From: Nitrospirota bacterium
GTDB taxonomy: Bacteria > Nitrospirota > Thermodesulfovibrionia > Thermodesulfovibrionales > UBA6898
Direction: 5' to 3'
NCBI GenBank assembly: GCA_021787505.1
Contig: JAJYLU010000030.1
Coordinates: 1-10,159, forward strand
Length of the DNA: 10,159 bases
The translations under genes were made by a program, and so were the position numbers. The notes under the pieces were generated by a model. The model worked only from the letters and a program-made list of their open reading frames with translations, ran no database searches and was not told where the DNA came from. Positions 1-6,214 of this stretch are shown one piece after another (the first letter of the stretch is position 1; every line of letters starts with the position of its first letter).

Positions 1-25
1 GTAATACGGTGAATTTGTTTTTCAT
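1..25 (-). CDS. start of an unidentified gene, cut by the left edge
   Basis: Only the first eight codons are visible, reading MKNKFTVL from an ATG at 25-23. The start is supported by a strong ribosome binding site, GGGGAG at 36-31, five bases upstream of the ATG. The basic, then hydrophobic beginning would suit a signal peptide or membrane anchor, but eight residues are too few to say. It lies downstream of dapL, folK and the small reading frame at 86-226, on the same strand, and may belong to the same transcript or use the promoter-like sequence at 148-177. The function cannot be named. Confidence 0.6.
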
Positions 26-85
26 TATTTCTCCCCTTTTTGATTTCTTTCTCACTTCTTCACCCATTCACTTACAGCATCCCGA

Positions 86-226
86 TTATTGTTCCGCAAC
101 CACCTCCTTCTCGTTGCGCATTTTTTCCGCTGCTGCCACTATGAAATAGTATATTAGAACAAACATAAGGGATTCAACATCAAATTCTAATTTTAGATGC
201 CTTAATTCTCGCCACGTCAGGGACAC
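86..226 (-). CDS. small putative membrane protein downstream of folK
   Basis: This frame has no ATG near its beginning. From GTG at 226 it encodes 46 residues: a charged amphipathic front (WRELRHLKLEFDVESL), an uncharged hydrophobic stretch (LMFVLIYYFIVAAA, residues 23-36), and a charged tail (EKMRNEKEVVAEQ) ending in TAA. This layout is typical of a single-pass small membrane protein. The GTG lies 14 bases after the folK stop on the same strand, so it could be translated by coupling. I see no good Shine-Dalgarno sequence, and the start is uncertain: the frame is open upstream into folK, and an internal ATG at 157-155 would give 26 residues. I do not recognise a family. It may be a real small gene or a remnant. 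Confidence 0.45.
   Translation of the reverse strand: MSLTWRELRHLKLEFDVESLMFVLIYYFIVAAAEKMRNEKEVVAEQ
148..177 (-). promoter_or_regulatory. possible sigma70-like promoter for the gene at the left edge
   Basis: On the minus strand, TTGAAT (177-172) is followed after 18 bases by TATACT (153-148). These match the consensus hexamers at 4 and 5 of 6 positions. It would place transcription start near 140, giving a leader of roughly 115 bases to the ATG at 25. It sits inside the small reading frame at 86-226, so if that frame is a real gene this may be chance AT-rich sequence. Confidence 0.3.
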
Positions 227-240
227 AAAGAATGCGGTCG

Positions 241-723
241 TTACCGCACTTTTCGGGACGCTCCGGAAGAGGTATTTTCACGGAGGAGCGCGGCCACTTT
301 CTTGCGGAGGACCGGGTGGACTTTTTCCGGGGCGATCTCCGAGAGAGGTTCGAGCACAAAGACCCTGGTGTGCATAAGGGGATGCGGGATGACGAGGTCG
401 TCGTTGTTTAGAGTGAGATCATCGTAAAAAAGGATATCGAGGTCTATTACCCGGGGGCCCCACCGCACGGTCTTCTTTCTGCCCATCTTTTTTTCTATCT
501 TTTTGAGAAGACCGAGGAGTTTTTTCGGCGGAAATTCGGTTTCGATCTCGACCGCCATATTGATGAAGGGGGGCTGGTTCTTGACGCCCCAGGGTTCGGT
601 CTCGTAGAGTGAGGAGATTTTTGACACCGCCTGACCGCTTTGTTCGAGCAGTTCGACCGCCTTCAAACAGTGGTACCGCCTATTGCCCACATTCGAGCCG
701 ATTGCTATGTAAGCGATGGACAT
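241..723 (-). CDS. folK: 2-amino-4-hydroxy-6-hydroxymethyldihydropteridine pyrophosphokinase (HPPK)
   Basis: HPPK transfers pyrophosphate from ATP to 6-hydroxymethyl-7,8-dihydropterin, the step before dihydropteroate synthase in cytosolic folate synthesis. The 160-residue protein has the family's usual single-domain length. Visible motifs are the N-terminal AIGSNVGNR (residues 7-15), YETEPWGV with the following QPPFIN (40-55), and the signature RWGPRVIDLDIL (87-98), whose Asp94 and Asp96 correspond to the two magnesium-binding aspartates. IPHPLMHTRVFVLEPL is also typical. The ATG lies 13 bases after the dapL stop on the same strand, so the two are probably cotranscribed. The ribosome binding site is weak (a TTGAG inside the dapL end), which suggests translational coupling. 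Assignment is secure; no key residue looks missing. Confidence 0.95.
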   Translation of the reverse strand: MSIAYIAIGSNVGNRRYHCLKAVELLEQSGQAVSKISSLYETEPWGVKNQPPFINMAVEIETEFPPKKLLGLLKKIEKKMGRKKTVRWGPRVIDLDILFYDDLTLNNDDLVIPHPLMHTRVFVLEPLSEIAPEKVHPVLRKKVAALLRENTSSGASRKVR

Positions 724-736
724 TCGAACACATAAC

Positions 737-1921
737 TCAAGCGTGCTGCAGCACCTTCTTGATCCTCTCGACCGCCTCTCTGGTCCTTTCGGACGTCACC
801 GTCAGGGCGAACCTTACGTACCCTTCGCCCGGTGCGCCGAAGCCGTTGCCGGGGGTAGCGAGTACCCCCGATTTCTCAAACAGATGGATCACAAAACGCG
901 AAGAGTCGAAGCCCTTCGGCACCTTCGCCCAGAGATAAAAACTTGCCTTTGGTTTCTCGAGTTCGATACCGATATCCCTCAGTCCGCGGTACAGAATATC
1001 CCGCCTCTCCTGGTAGGTATTCCTGATGCCGGACAATACCCTTTCGTCCGTATTCAGGGCAACGATCGACGCCTCCTGTATCGCCTGGAAGACTCCGGAG
1101 TCGAGGTTTGTCTTTATTTTCCCCAGACCCGCGACGACGCCGGCATTACCGACGGCAAACCCTATCCGCCATCCGGTCATGTTGTACGTCTTCGAGAGGG
1201 AATGGAACTCTATCCCGACGTCCTTGGCCCCGTCGATCTCCATAAAGCTGAGCGGCTTTTCGTCATCGAAATAGATCTCGCTGTACGCCGCGTCATGACA
1301 CACAATGATATTGTATTTGTCCGCGAGGTTGATCACATCCTCGTAAAATTTGCGCGGCGCCGTGACGGAGGTCGGGTTGTTAGGATAATTGATGAACATC
1401 ATCCTGGTATTCAAAAGTGTGCTCTGAGGAATAGCGCTAAAGTCGGGCAGAAAGTCATTTTCCTGTCTGAGCGGCATCAGATAGCTCTCCCCGCCGGCAA
1501 AAAGGACGCTTACCGGATAGACAGGATACCCCGGCGAGGGCACCAGGACCGTGTCTCCAGGTTCCACGAACGCGAGCGGCAGATGACCGATCCCTTCCTT
1601 TGAACCGATGAGGGAGAGGACCTCGGTCTTCGGATCGAGAGAAGCCCCGAAACGGCGCCTGTACCAGTCTGCAACCGCTTGTCTGAATGAAAGCATTCCC
1701 TCGTACGACGGGTAGCGGTGGTGTTCCGGCTTTTCGACGGCCCGCTTCATGGCGTCGATGATATGGGAGGGCGTCGGCAGGTCGGGGTCGCCGATGCTCA
1801 TATCGATCACATCGACTCCTCTTGCCCGCGCCTCCTGCTTCATTTTATCGATAGATGCAAAAAGGTAAGGAGGGAGATTTTTGACGCGCGACGCCATCTC
1901 CACAAAGACCTTCGGTTTCAA
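737..1921 (-). CDS. dapL: LL-diaminopimelate aminotransferase (class I/II PLP aminotransferase)
   Basis: DapL converts tetrahydrodipicolinate directly to LL-diaminopimelate using glutamate, bypassing the succinylase and acetylase branches; the product feeds lysine and peptidoglycan synthesis. The protein is a cytosolic fold-type I PLP enzyme of about 394 residues. It shows the N-terminal IDMSIGDPDLPTP, the substrate-loop region RYPSYEGM, the cofactor-contact NYPNNPTS, HDAAYSEIYF, and the PLP-lysine motif SLSKTYNMTGWR (lysine near residue 244). The start chosen is TTG at 1921-1919, because GGAGG (1931-1927) lies five bases upstream of it. The GTG at 1927 overlaps that site, and an ATG at 1897 (ten codons downstream of the GTG) is a less well placed alternative. 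It heads a likely dapL-folK transcript. A general aspartate/alanine-type aminotransferase is the main alternative call, but length and motifs favour the DapL group. Confidence 0.85.
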   Translation of the reverse strand: MKPKVFVEMASRVKNLPPYLFASIDKMKQEARARGVDVIDMSIGDPDLPTPSHIIDAMKRAVEKPEHHRYPSYEGMLSFRQAVADWYRRRFGASLDPKTEVLSLIGSKEGIGHLPLAFVEPGDTVLVPSPGYPVYPVSVLFAGGESYLMPLRQENDFLPDFSAIPQSTLLNTRMMFINYPNNPTSVTAPRKFYEDVINLADKYNIIVCHDAAYSEIYFDDEKPLSFMEIDGAKDVGIEFHSLSKTYNMTGWRIGFAVGNAGVVAGLGKIKTNLDSGVFQAIQEASIVALNTDERVLSGIRNTYQERRDILYRGLRDIGIELEKPKASFYLWAKVPKGFDSSRFVIHLFEKSGVLATPGNGFGAPGEGYVRFALTVTSERTREAVERIKKVLQHA

Positions 1922-1944
1922 AAGCACCTCCCGGGTTTTTGGAT

Positions 1945-1973
1945 ATTATATATTATTTGCAGACGACAGTTCA
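1945..1973 (-). promoter_or_regulatory. possible promoter for dapL-folK
   Basis: On the minus strand a perfect TATAAT (1950-1945) lies 17 bases downstream of TGAACT (1973-1968), which matches the -35 consensus at only 3 of 6 positions. It falls between the upstream terminator and the dapL ribosome binding site, where a promoter is expected. It would give a short leader of about 20 bases. Confidence 0.4.
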
Positions 1974-2024
1974 TAAAAAACCGGCGAAAAAGCTTTGACA
2001 AAAGCTTGCAGCCAGTTTGCCGGT
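1974..2024 (-). terminator. rho-independent terminator with a nested inner hairpin
   Basis: Read on the minus strand, ACCGGC (2024-2019) pairs with GCCGGT (1985-1980), and the T run continues TTTTTTA. Inside the loop a second inverted repeat, AAGCTTT/AAAGCTT (2007-2001 with 1996-1990, four-base loop), can form its own stem. It ends transcription coming from the L,D-transpeptidase side and separates it from dapL. Confidence 0.7.
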
Positions 2025-2136
2025 GAAGAGATCATCGAAAAAAGATGCCTCGGCGCCGTCAGTGCTCGAAGATTTTTACGAGGGAAGGGTGATGGACACG
2101 ATCAAAAAGGCAAAACGGGATAGACAGGCGTGCATT

Positions 2137-2271
2137 TTATTTGGGGATGCAAGGCTTCTGAAGATACGCTCTGGAGAGGTCCGGCAAATTACCGCCGAAG
2201 ACAGACTTGTAGAACAAGAACGCTTTTTCGGTCGAACGAGAAAAGTTCAGGTACGTACTGACACGAGCCAT
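2137..2271 (-). pseudogene. truncated VOC-family (PhnB/glyoxalase-like) protein
   Basis: A minus-strand frame begins at ATG 2271 with a good ribosome binding site (GGGAAG six bases upstream) and reads MARVSTYLNFSRSTEKAFLF, continuing YKSVFGGN. This closely matches the first beta-alpha unit of PhnB-like VOC proteins (usual pattern: STYLNF, then a few residues, EAFxFYKSVFGG). After about residue 28 the similarity to the family stops; the frame continues with unrelated residues and ends at TAA (2137-2139) after 44 codons, whereas intact members have about 135-150 residues. The metal-binding and C-terminal halves are not found in any frame before the terminator at 1974-2024. It lies 35 bases downstream of the L,D-transpeptidase stop, so it was probably the second gene of that transcript. 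The likely cause is a deletion or replacement; the short peptide could still be made. Confidence 0.7.
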
Positions 2272-2306
2272 AGTTTGCTTCCCTGGCTAATTGGAATATC
2301 TTTTTT

Positions 2307-3206
2307 TCAGTCCGAAATATCAACCGGCATGCCCCGACTCTGCTCGATCGCTCGGTATAGTTTCTCGGTATTCACATATTTCAGAAGCTGCTTCTTTGCG
2401 AGTAGACTGACTGCCTCGTCAAAATAATTCACATCTTTTGGCGCGTTTTCTGTATGCACTTCGATGTATACTCTGTTGTCCCTTATGCCGACCTTAACCG
2501 GTTGACGTACGATTGTCACTCGAACGCTGCCTGGCACCCATTTGAAAAGTCTCGAAATATCCTCCGGGTAAAGCCTTATGCATCCATGACTGTCACGCCT
2601 ACCGACGGCATACGGCCTGTTCGTACCATGTATGAGAACGTCTCCTAAAGAAAGTCTCAACGCATAGGAACCAAGGGGATTATCTTTTCCAGGAGGGACT
2701 ACCGCCGGCAGCCAGGGCCTCTCCTTTCTAATAGATTCCGGCACATGCCATGCAGGATTCGTAATTCTCTCTATAACAGTAAATTCCCCGACAGGGGTAT
2801 CCTTTCCCTGACTGCCGATTCCTACAGGAAATGTTCTCACAAGCTGCAAACCTTTTTTCTCGAAAAAATAATAGAGTCTCAACTCCGACAGATTGACGAC
2901 TATCCCGTCATAAAATCCGACATCAGGCAGTACCCATGATGTTGGCAGTAGAACAGACACATCCTTCCCCGGGACAAACGGATCCAGTGAAGGGTTCGTA
3001 ACGGTAATCTCATTGTAGCCAAGGTCAAATCTTCTCGCCAGCTCTATCAACGACTCATCCTCTTTCACCGCATATGTCGTAAGGGAGCCGACTACCATTT
3101 TCTTAGGGCCATATGTGTAAACCCCGGCTCTTGCCTGTGGCACCATTAAAATAACCATGAGAACTGCAGCAAGGAAGAGAATCGGCGCTGTTTTCCATTC
3201 ATGCAT
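2307..3206 (-). CDS. L,D-transpeptidase (YkuD) with signal peptide and LysM domain
   Basis: L,D-transpeptidases cross-link peptidoglycan stems or attach proteins to them in the periplasm through a catalytic cysteine. This 299-residue protein has a signal peptide (residues 1-27, hydrophobic core ILFLAAVLMVILMV, likely cleavage after PQARA), a LysM peptidoglycan-binding region (about 43-88: YAVKEDESLIELARRF, then NPSLDP and PGKDVSVLLP), and a YkuD domain (about 100-235). The active-site motif is present: His193 in LIHGTNRPY and Cys209 in SHGCIRLYPEDI. A C-terminal extension of about 60 residues of unclear role follows. The start is backed by GGAG eight bases upstream of the ATG. It is transcribed leftward, away from the cyclophilin-like gene, and ends upstream of the VOC remnant. 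Which substrate it uses (3-3 cross-link, lipoprotein attachment) cannot be read from the sequence. Confidence 0.93.
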   Translation of the reverse strand: MHEWKTAPILFLAAVLMVILMVPQARAGVYTYGPKKMVVGSLTTYAVKEDESLIELARRFDLGYNEITVTNPSLDPFVPGKDVSVLLPTSWVLPDVGFYDGIVVNLSELRLYYFFEKKGLQLVRTFPVGIGSQGKDTPVGEFTVIERITNPAWHVPESIRKERPWLPAVVPPGKDNPLGSYALRLSLGDVLIHGTNRPYAVGRRDSHGCIRLYPEDISRLFKWVPGSVRVTIVRQPVKVGIRDNRVYIEVHTENAPKDVNYFDEAVSLLAKKQLLKYVNTEKLYRAIEQSRGMPVDISD

Positions 3207-3271
3207 TATTTGATCTCCACATCATGAAAAATTCTTTTCTATCAATGGTTAAAGAGAAGTCATCAGACGCT

Positions 3272-3296
3272 GTAATTATAGTAATTATAGTATAAT
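3272..3296. repeat. tandem AT-rich 9-bp repeat in the divergent promoter region
   Basis: GTAATTATA occurs twice in direct succession (3272-3280 and 3281-3289) and is followed by GTATAAT. This yields TATAAT-like hexamers on both strands: 3291-3296 on plus, and 3280-3275 and 3289-3284 on minus. It lies between the divergently transcribed L,D-transpeptidase and cyclophilin-like genes, so it may hold overlapping promoters. I found no convincing -35 partner for any of them. Confidence 0.35.
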
Positions 3297-3391
3297 GCAA
3301 ATGTCTTAGAAACAGATGCCAGCTGCCTTTCAAGGAGCAAATATCAGGATTATTGGTTTTTTGATGGTAGAATTAACAAAGAGCAAGAGAT

Positions 3392-3766
3392 ATGTCTGTT
3401 AAGATAAGGATCGTAAGGAAAGACATTATACTCGATGCCGAGCTTTTCGAAACCGAAACGGCGAAGTACATTGTTGCTGCGCTTCCTATCGAAGTGGAAC
3501 CCAATGAATGGGGGGAAGAGTTTTATTTTGAAATCCCTGTCAGGATGCCGTTGGATAAAACTGCAACGACGAAGGTCTCGATCGGCGATATCGGCTATTG
3601 GCCGCCGGGCAACGCACTCGCAATCTTTTTCGGGCCTACCCCGATGAGCAAGGGCCCTGAGCCGGTGCCTGCTAGTGAGGTAAATATCGTCGGCAGGATA
3701 ACCGGCGATGCAACCCTTCTGAGAAGGGCTAAGGGTTCCGGGGCCATGAGACTCGAACGGTCCTGA
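3392..3766 (+). CDS. cyclophilin-like protein, TM1367 family
   Basis: The 124-residue protein matches the small prokaryotic cyclophilin-like family typified by Thermotoga TM1367. Supporting segments are the N-terminal strand pair (VKIRIVRKDIILDAEL), the ALPIEVEPNEWGEEFYFEIP segment, and the highly conserved GDIGYWPPGNALAIFFGPTP core (residues about 67-86), ending with VNIVGRITGD. Members share the cyclophilin beta-barrel fold but have no established prolyl isomerase activity, so I infer only fold, not function. It has no signal peptide and is probably cytosolic. The start is an ATG after a weak AAGAG-type site; no better in-frame start is seen. It stands alone between the L,D-transpeptidase (divergent) and the liv operon, about 410 bases upstream of livH, so cotranscription with liv is doubtful. 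Confidence 0.85.
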   Translation: MSVKIRIVRKDIILDAELFETETAKYIVAALPIEVEPNEWGEEFYFEIPVRMPLDKTATTKVSIGDIGYWPPGNALAIFFGPTPMSKGPEPVPASEVNIVGRITGDATLLRRAKGSGAMRLERS

Positions 3767-3790
3767 TCGGGGCTTCAGGGGGTCGCCACG

Positions 3791-4012
3791 CTATCCCGGG
3801 GTCCAGAAGGGACCGGCCTTTCCCATTTTCTGTAAAGATGCGAACAGTTCGCCTGCGTATTCGTGTGTTCGGGACAGATAGTCAGACTGCAGACGATTCC
3901 TGAACAGGGGTCCGCTGGAGGCCAGAGCCCATATCGTCTCGTCCTGTTCATGTTCAGTCTTCTTCTTTTCTTCCGTCAGCTCGGACGCCAAACGCCGGCG
4001 GCAGGTTCTCAT
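3791..4012 (-). CDS. possible small hypothetical protein
   Basis: A 73-residue minus-strand frame lies in the gap between the cyclophilin-like gene and livH. The sequence is hydrophilic: a basic front (MRTCRRRLASEL), a run of charged residues (TEEKKKTEHEQDE), then a mixed C-terminal half with aromatic residues (TIWALASSGPLFRNRL, ELFASLQKMGKAGPFW). Its codons look ordinary for this genome (mostly G/C-ending, CTG leucines), which is why I keep it. The ribosome binding site is poor: GGAG lies 13 bases upstream of the ATG. The frame is open for about 16 further codons without a standard start, so it could also be a piece of a decayed gene. No family is recognised. Confidence 0.35.
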   Translation of the reverse strand: MRTCRRRLASELTEEKKKTEHEQDETIWALASSGPLFRNRLQSDYLSRTHEYAGELFASLQKMGKAGPFWTPG

Positions 4013-4145
4013 GTTTTCAATATATCTCCAAACAACAGATCAAGCAATGCGCGCGATAAAATAACACATAAGGAATATGGGGCATCAGGTGACGGCGGAA
4101 GAACAGGTGATCGAAAAAGTGAGTTGCTTGCCGGCCATCCATTTT
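4013..4145. other. intergenic sequence upstream of livH
   Basis: I find no terminator, operator-like repeat or riboswitch here. A frame starting at ATG 4077 (MGHQVTAEEQVIEKVS) exists, but it runs out of frame into livH and is more likely chance. The livH promoter follows directly. Confidence 0.4.
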
Positions 4146-4174
4146 TTGAAAATCCCCTCTCTTTCTGTTAATAT
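4146..4174 (+). promoter_or_regulatory. sigma70-like promoter immediately before livH
   Basis: TTGAAA (4146-4151) and TAATAT (4169-4174) are separated by exactly 17 bases. The expected transcription start, six to nine bases past the -10 box, falls at about 4180-4183, which coincides with the livH GTG at 4180. If used, the liv mRNA would be leaderless, in line with the absence of a Shine-Dalgarno sequence before livH. Confidence 0.5.
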
Positions 4175-4179
4175 TCCCT

Positions 4180-5082
4180 GTGTTACTGCAACAGATCATC
4201 AACGGTCTCACACTCGGAAGTGTCTATGCCCTTATCGCGCTCGGCTATACCATGGTATACGGCATACTCGAACTGATCAACTTCGCGCACGGCGAGATTT
4301 ACATGATCGGGGCCTATCTAGGCATCATCCTTCTGGCCTTCTTCACCGCGGTCGGAATGACCGCAGTAAGCCTCCCGCTGACGCTTCTTCTCGTCGTCGT
4401 GCTCGCGGTGGTAATCTGCTCAGCCTACGGGTTTACGGTCGAAAAACTTGCCTATAAGCCCCTGAGGAACGCCCCGAGGCTAAGTCCCCTGATCAGTGCG
4501 ATAGGCGTCTCGATCTTCCTTCAGAATTATGTGATGTTGACTCAGGGCGCTACCGACAAGGTCTTTCCCTCGCTCTTCGGCGCGGGAGGGTTCCGTTTCC
4601 TCTCGACGAGGGTGAGCTATCTTCAGGCGGCGATCATCATCGTTTCCGCGGTGATGATGTTTTTGCTCCAGGCATTTGTGATGAAGACGAAGACCGGAAA
4701 GGCGATGCGCGCGGTGGCGCAGGACAAGACGATGGCGTCCCTGCTCGGTATTAATGTCGACAGGGTCATCGCGATCACCTTTGTCGCCGGGTCGGGACTA
4801 GCGGCGGTGGCCGGGGTGATGGTCGCGGCGTACTATGGACTCGTCAATTATTTTATCGGGTATATCGCCGGCATCAAGGCGTTCACTGCGGCGGTGCTCG
4901 GAGGCATAGGCAGCATCCCCGGCGCGATGTTCGGCGGCATTCTTCTGGGCCTGGTGGAGAGTCTCGGCGCGAGTTACGTCTCGAGCGAATACAAGGATGC
5001 ATATGCATTCCTTATCCTGATCGTGATCCTTCTTGTGAGGCCGGGCGGCCTTTTCGGGAAGGCCCCCGAAGAAAAAATCTGA
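4180..5082 (+). CDS. livH: branched-chain amino-acid ABC transporter permease LivH
   Basis: LivH is one of the two inner-membrane permeases of the LIV-I type importer of leucine, isoleucine and valine (related systems carry amides, urea or aromatic acids). The 300-residue protein is close to the usual length and begins with the family signature INGLTLGSVYALIALGYTMV, then NFAHGEIYMIGAY. It has about eight hydrophobic membrane segments. The cytoplasmic ATPase-coupling loop reads AMRAVAQDKTMASLLGINVD (about residues 171-190), and the C-terminal LGGIGSIPGAMFGGILLG and VRPGGLFGK are standard. The start is GTG at 4180, with no Shine-Dalgarno sequence, but N-terminal alignment to the family fits. 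It is first of four tightly packed genes and is followed by livM after four bases. Confidence 0.93.
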   Translation: MLLQQIINGLTLGSVYALIALGYTMVYGILELINFAHGEIYMIGAYLGIILLAFFTAVGMTAVSLPLTLLLVVVLAVVICSAYGFTVEKLAYKPLRNAPRLSPLISAIGVSIFLQNYVMLTQGATDKVFPSLFGAGGFRFLSTRVSYLQAAIIIVSAVMMFLLQAFVMKTKTGKAMRAVAQDKTMASLLGINVDRVIAITFVAGSGLAAVAGVMVAAYYGLVNYFIGYIAGIKAFTAAVLGGIGSIPGAMFGGILLGLVESLGASYVSSEYKDAYAFLILIVILLVRPGGLFGKAPEEKI

Positions 5083-5086
5083 GGTC

Positions 5087-6214
5087 ATGGGCGGTATCGG
5101 CCGGAACGCAAAAAGATACTCTCTGCCCCTGCTCACGGCATTCTGGTTCTCCTTCCTGTTCCTTCCTTTCAGGGGATATCGCGCCGCAGGCATTCTCTTC
5201 GTCATCCTTGCCGTCGCCATCCCTTTCCTGACGTTCGTTTCGAGCAGGCTCAGAAAGATGGCGCCGCAGATGGAGAGACTGCAGAATACCGCCCGGAAGT
5301 GGGACCGCTTTTTCCCGTTTCTGCTGTTGCCGCTGCTCGCCGTCCCCTTTGCGGTCGATAATTATTGGGTGGATGTCGCGGTCCTTTCGGGCATCTATGT
5401 GATCCTCGCCCTCGGTCTGAATGTTGTGGTCGGCTATACCGGCCTCCTGAATCTCGGGTTCGCGGCCTTTTACGCGATAGGGGCGTATAGCTATGCCCTT
5501 CTGAACACGGCGCTAGGCCTCGGGTTCTGGTCGGCGCTGCCGCTGGCGGTAGGTATCACGACCGTCGCCGGATTTCTTCTGGCCTTTCCGGCAGTGCGTT
5601 TGAAGGGAGACTACCTTGCTATCGTGACGCTCGGGTTCGGGGAGATCGTGCGCCTCGTCCTGAACAACTGGGACAGCCTCACGAAAGGGCCCAACGGCAT
5701 ATCAGGCATAGACGCGCCCTTTTTGTTCGGCGCGAAACTGGGGGATCTCTCTTCGTATTATTACCTCGTCCTGGCCTTTGTGGTCCTGACGGTTTTTGTG
5801 ATGCGAAGGGTGGAAGACTCGAAGATCGGAAGGGCCTGGATCGCGATACGGGAAGATGAGATCGCCTCTTCGGCGATGGGGATCAGTACTATGCGCTACA
5901 AGCTTTATGCCTGTGCATTCGGGGCGTTCTGGGCCGGGATCGCCGGCTGTCTTTTCGCGGCGAAGATGAGGTTCGTCTCGCCGGAGAGTTTTACCTTTAT
6001 GGAATCGGTCCTGATCCTGTGCATGGTGATCATCGGAGGGATAGGGAGTATCACCGGGGCAATTATCGGCGCGGTGGTGCTCGTGTTTCTTCCGGAACTG
6101 CTGAGAGAGGCGCAGATGTACAGGATGATCGCGGTGGGATCGGGGCTCGTCCTTCTTATGGTATTCAGGCCGCAGGGGCTTTTCGGGAGAAAAAATGTAT
6201 CACTTGGAAGTTAG
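5087..6214 (+). CDS. livM: branched-chain amino-acid ABC transporter permease LivM
   Basis: LivM pairs with LivH to form the membrane channel. The 375-residue protein has an N-terminal extension of about 95 residues with two hydrophobic segments (about 11-27 and 33-50) and a charged linker (RLRKMAPQMERLQNTARKW). The core permease domain follows, with the family motif GLNVVVGYTGLLNLGFAAFY (about 107-126), FPAVRLKGDYLAIVTLGFGE, and the coupling loop GRAWIAIREDEIASSAMGI (about 247-265). The C-terminus has GGIGSITGAIIGAV and FRPQGLFGRK. Escherichia coli LivM is also extended at its N-terminus. The ATG lies four bases after the livH stop, with GAGG just upstream. Its 3' end overlaps livG by 20 bases, a sign of tight coupling. 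Confidence 0.93.
   Translation: MGGIGRNAKRYSLPLLTAFWFSFLFLPFRGYRAAGILFVILAVAIPFLTFVSSRLRKMAPQMERLQNTARKWDRFFPFLLLPLLAVPFAVDNYWVDVAVLSGIYVILALGLNVVVGYTGLLNLGFAAFYAIGAYSYALLNTALGLGFWSALPLAVGITTVAGFLLAFPAVRLKGDYLAIVTLGFGEIVRLVLNNWDSLTKGPNGISGIDAPFLFGAKLGDLSSYYYLVLAFVVLTVFVMRRVEDSKIGRAWIAIREDEIASSAMGISTMRYKLYACAFGAFWAGIAGCLFAAKMRFVSPESFTFMESVLILCMVIIGGIGSITGAIIGAVVLVFLPELLREAQMYRMIAVGSGLVLLMVFRPQGLFGRKNVSLGS

Noticed and set aside
716..1603. Long plus-strand frame of 295 codons
   Set aside because: It is the antisense shadow of dapL, which has intact aminotransferase motifs on the other strand.
3316..3402. 28-codon plus-strand frame upstream of the cyclophilin-like gene
   Set aside because: It has no ribosome binding site and no recognisable pattern; it overlaps the next gene's start out of frame.
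4077..4457. Plus-strand frame upstream of and overlapping livH
   Set aside because: Its second half is out-of-frame livH sequence rich in Arg, His and Ser. Only the first 30 or so codons look neutral, and they cross the promoter.
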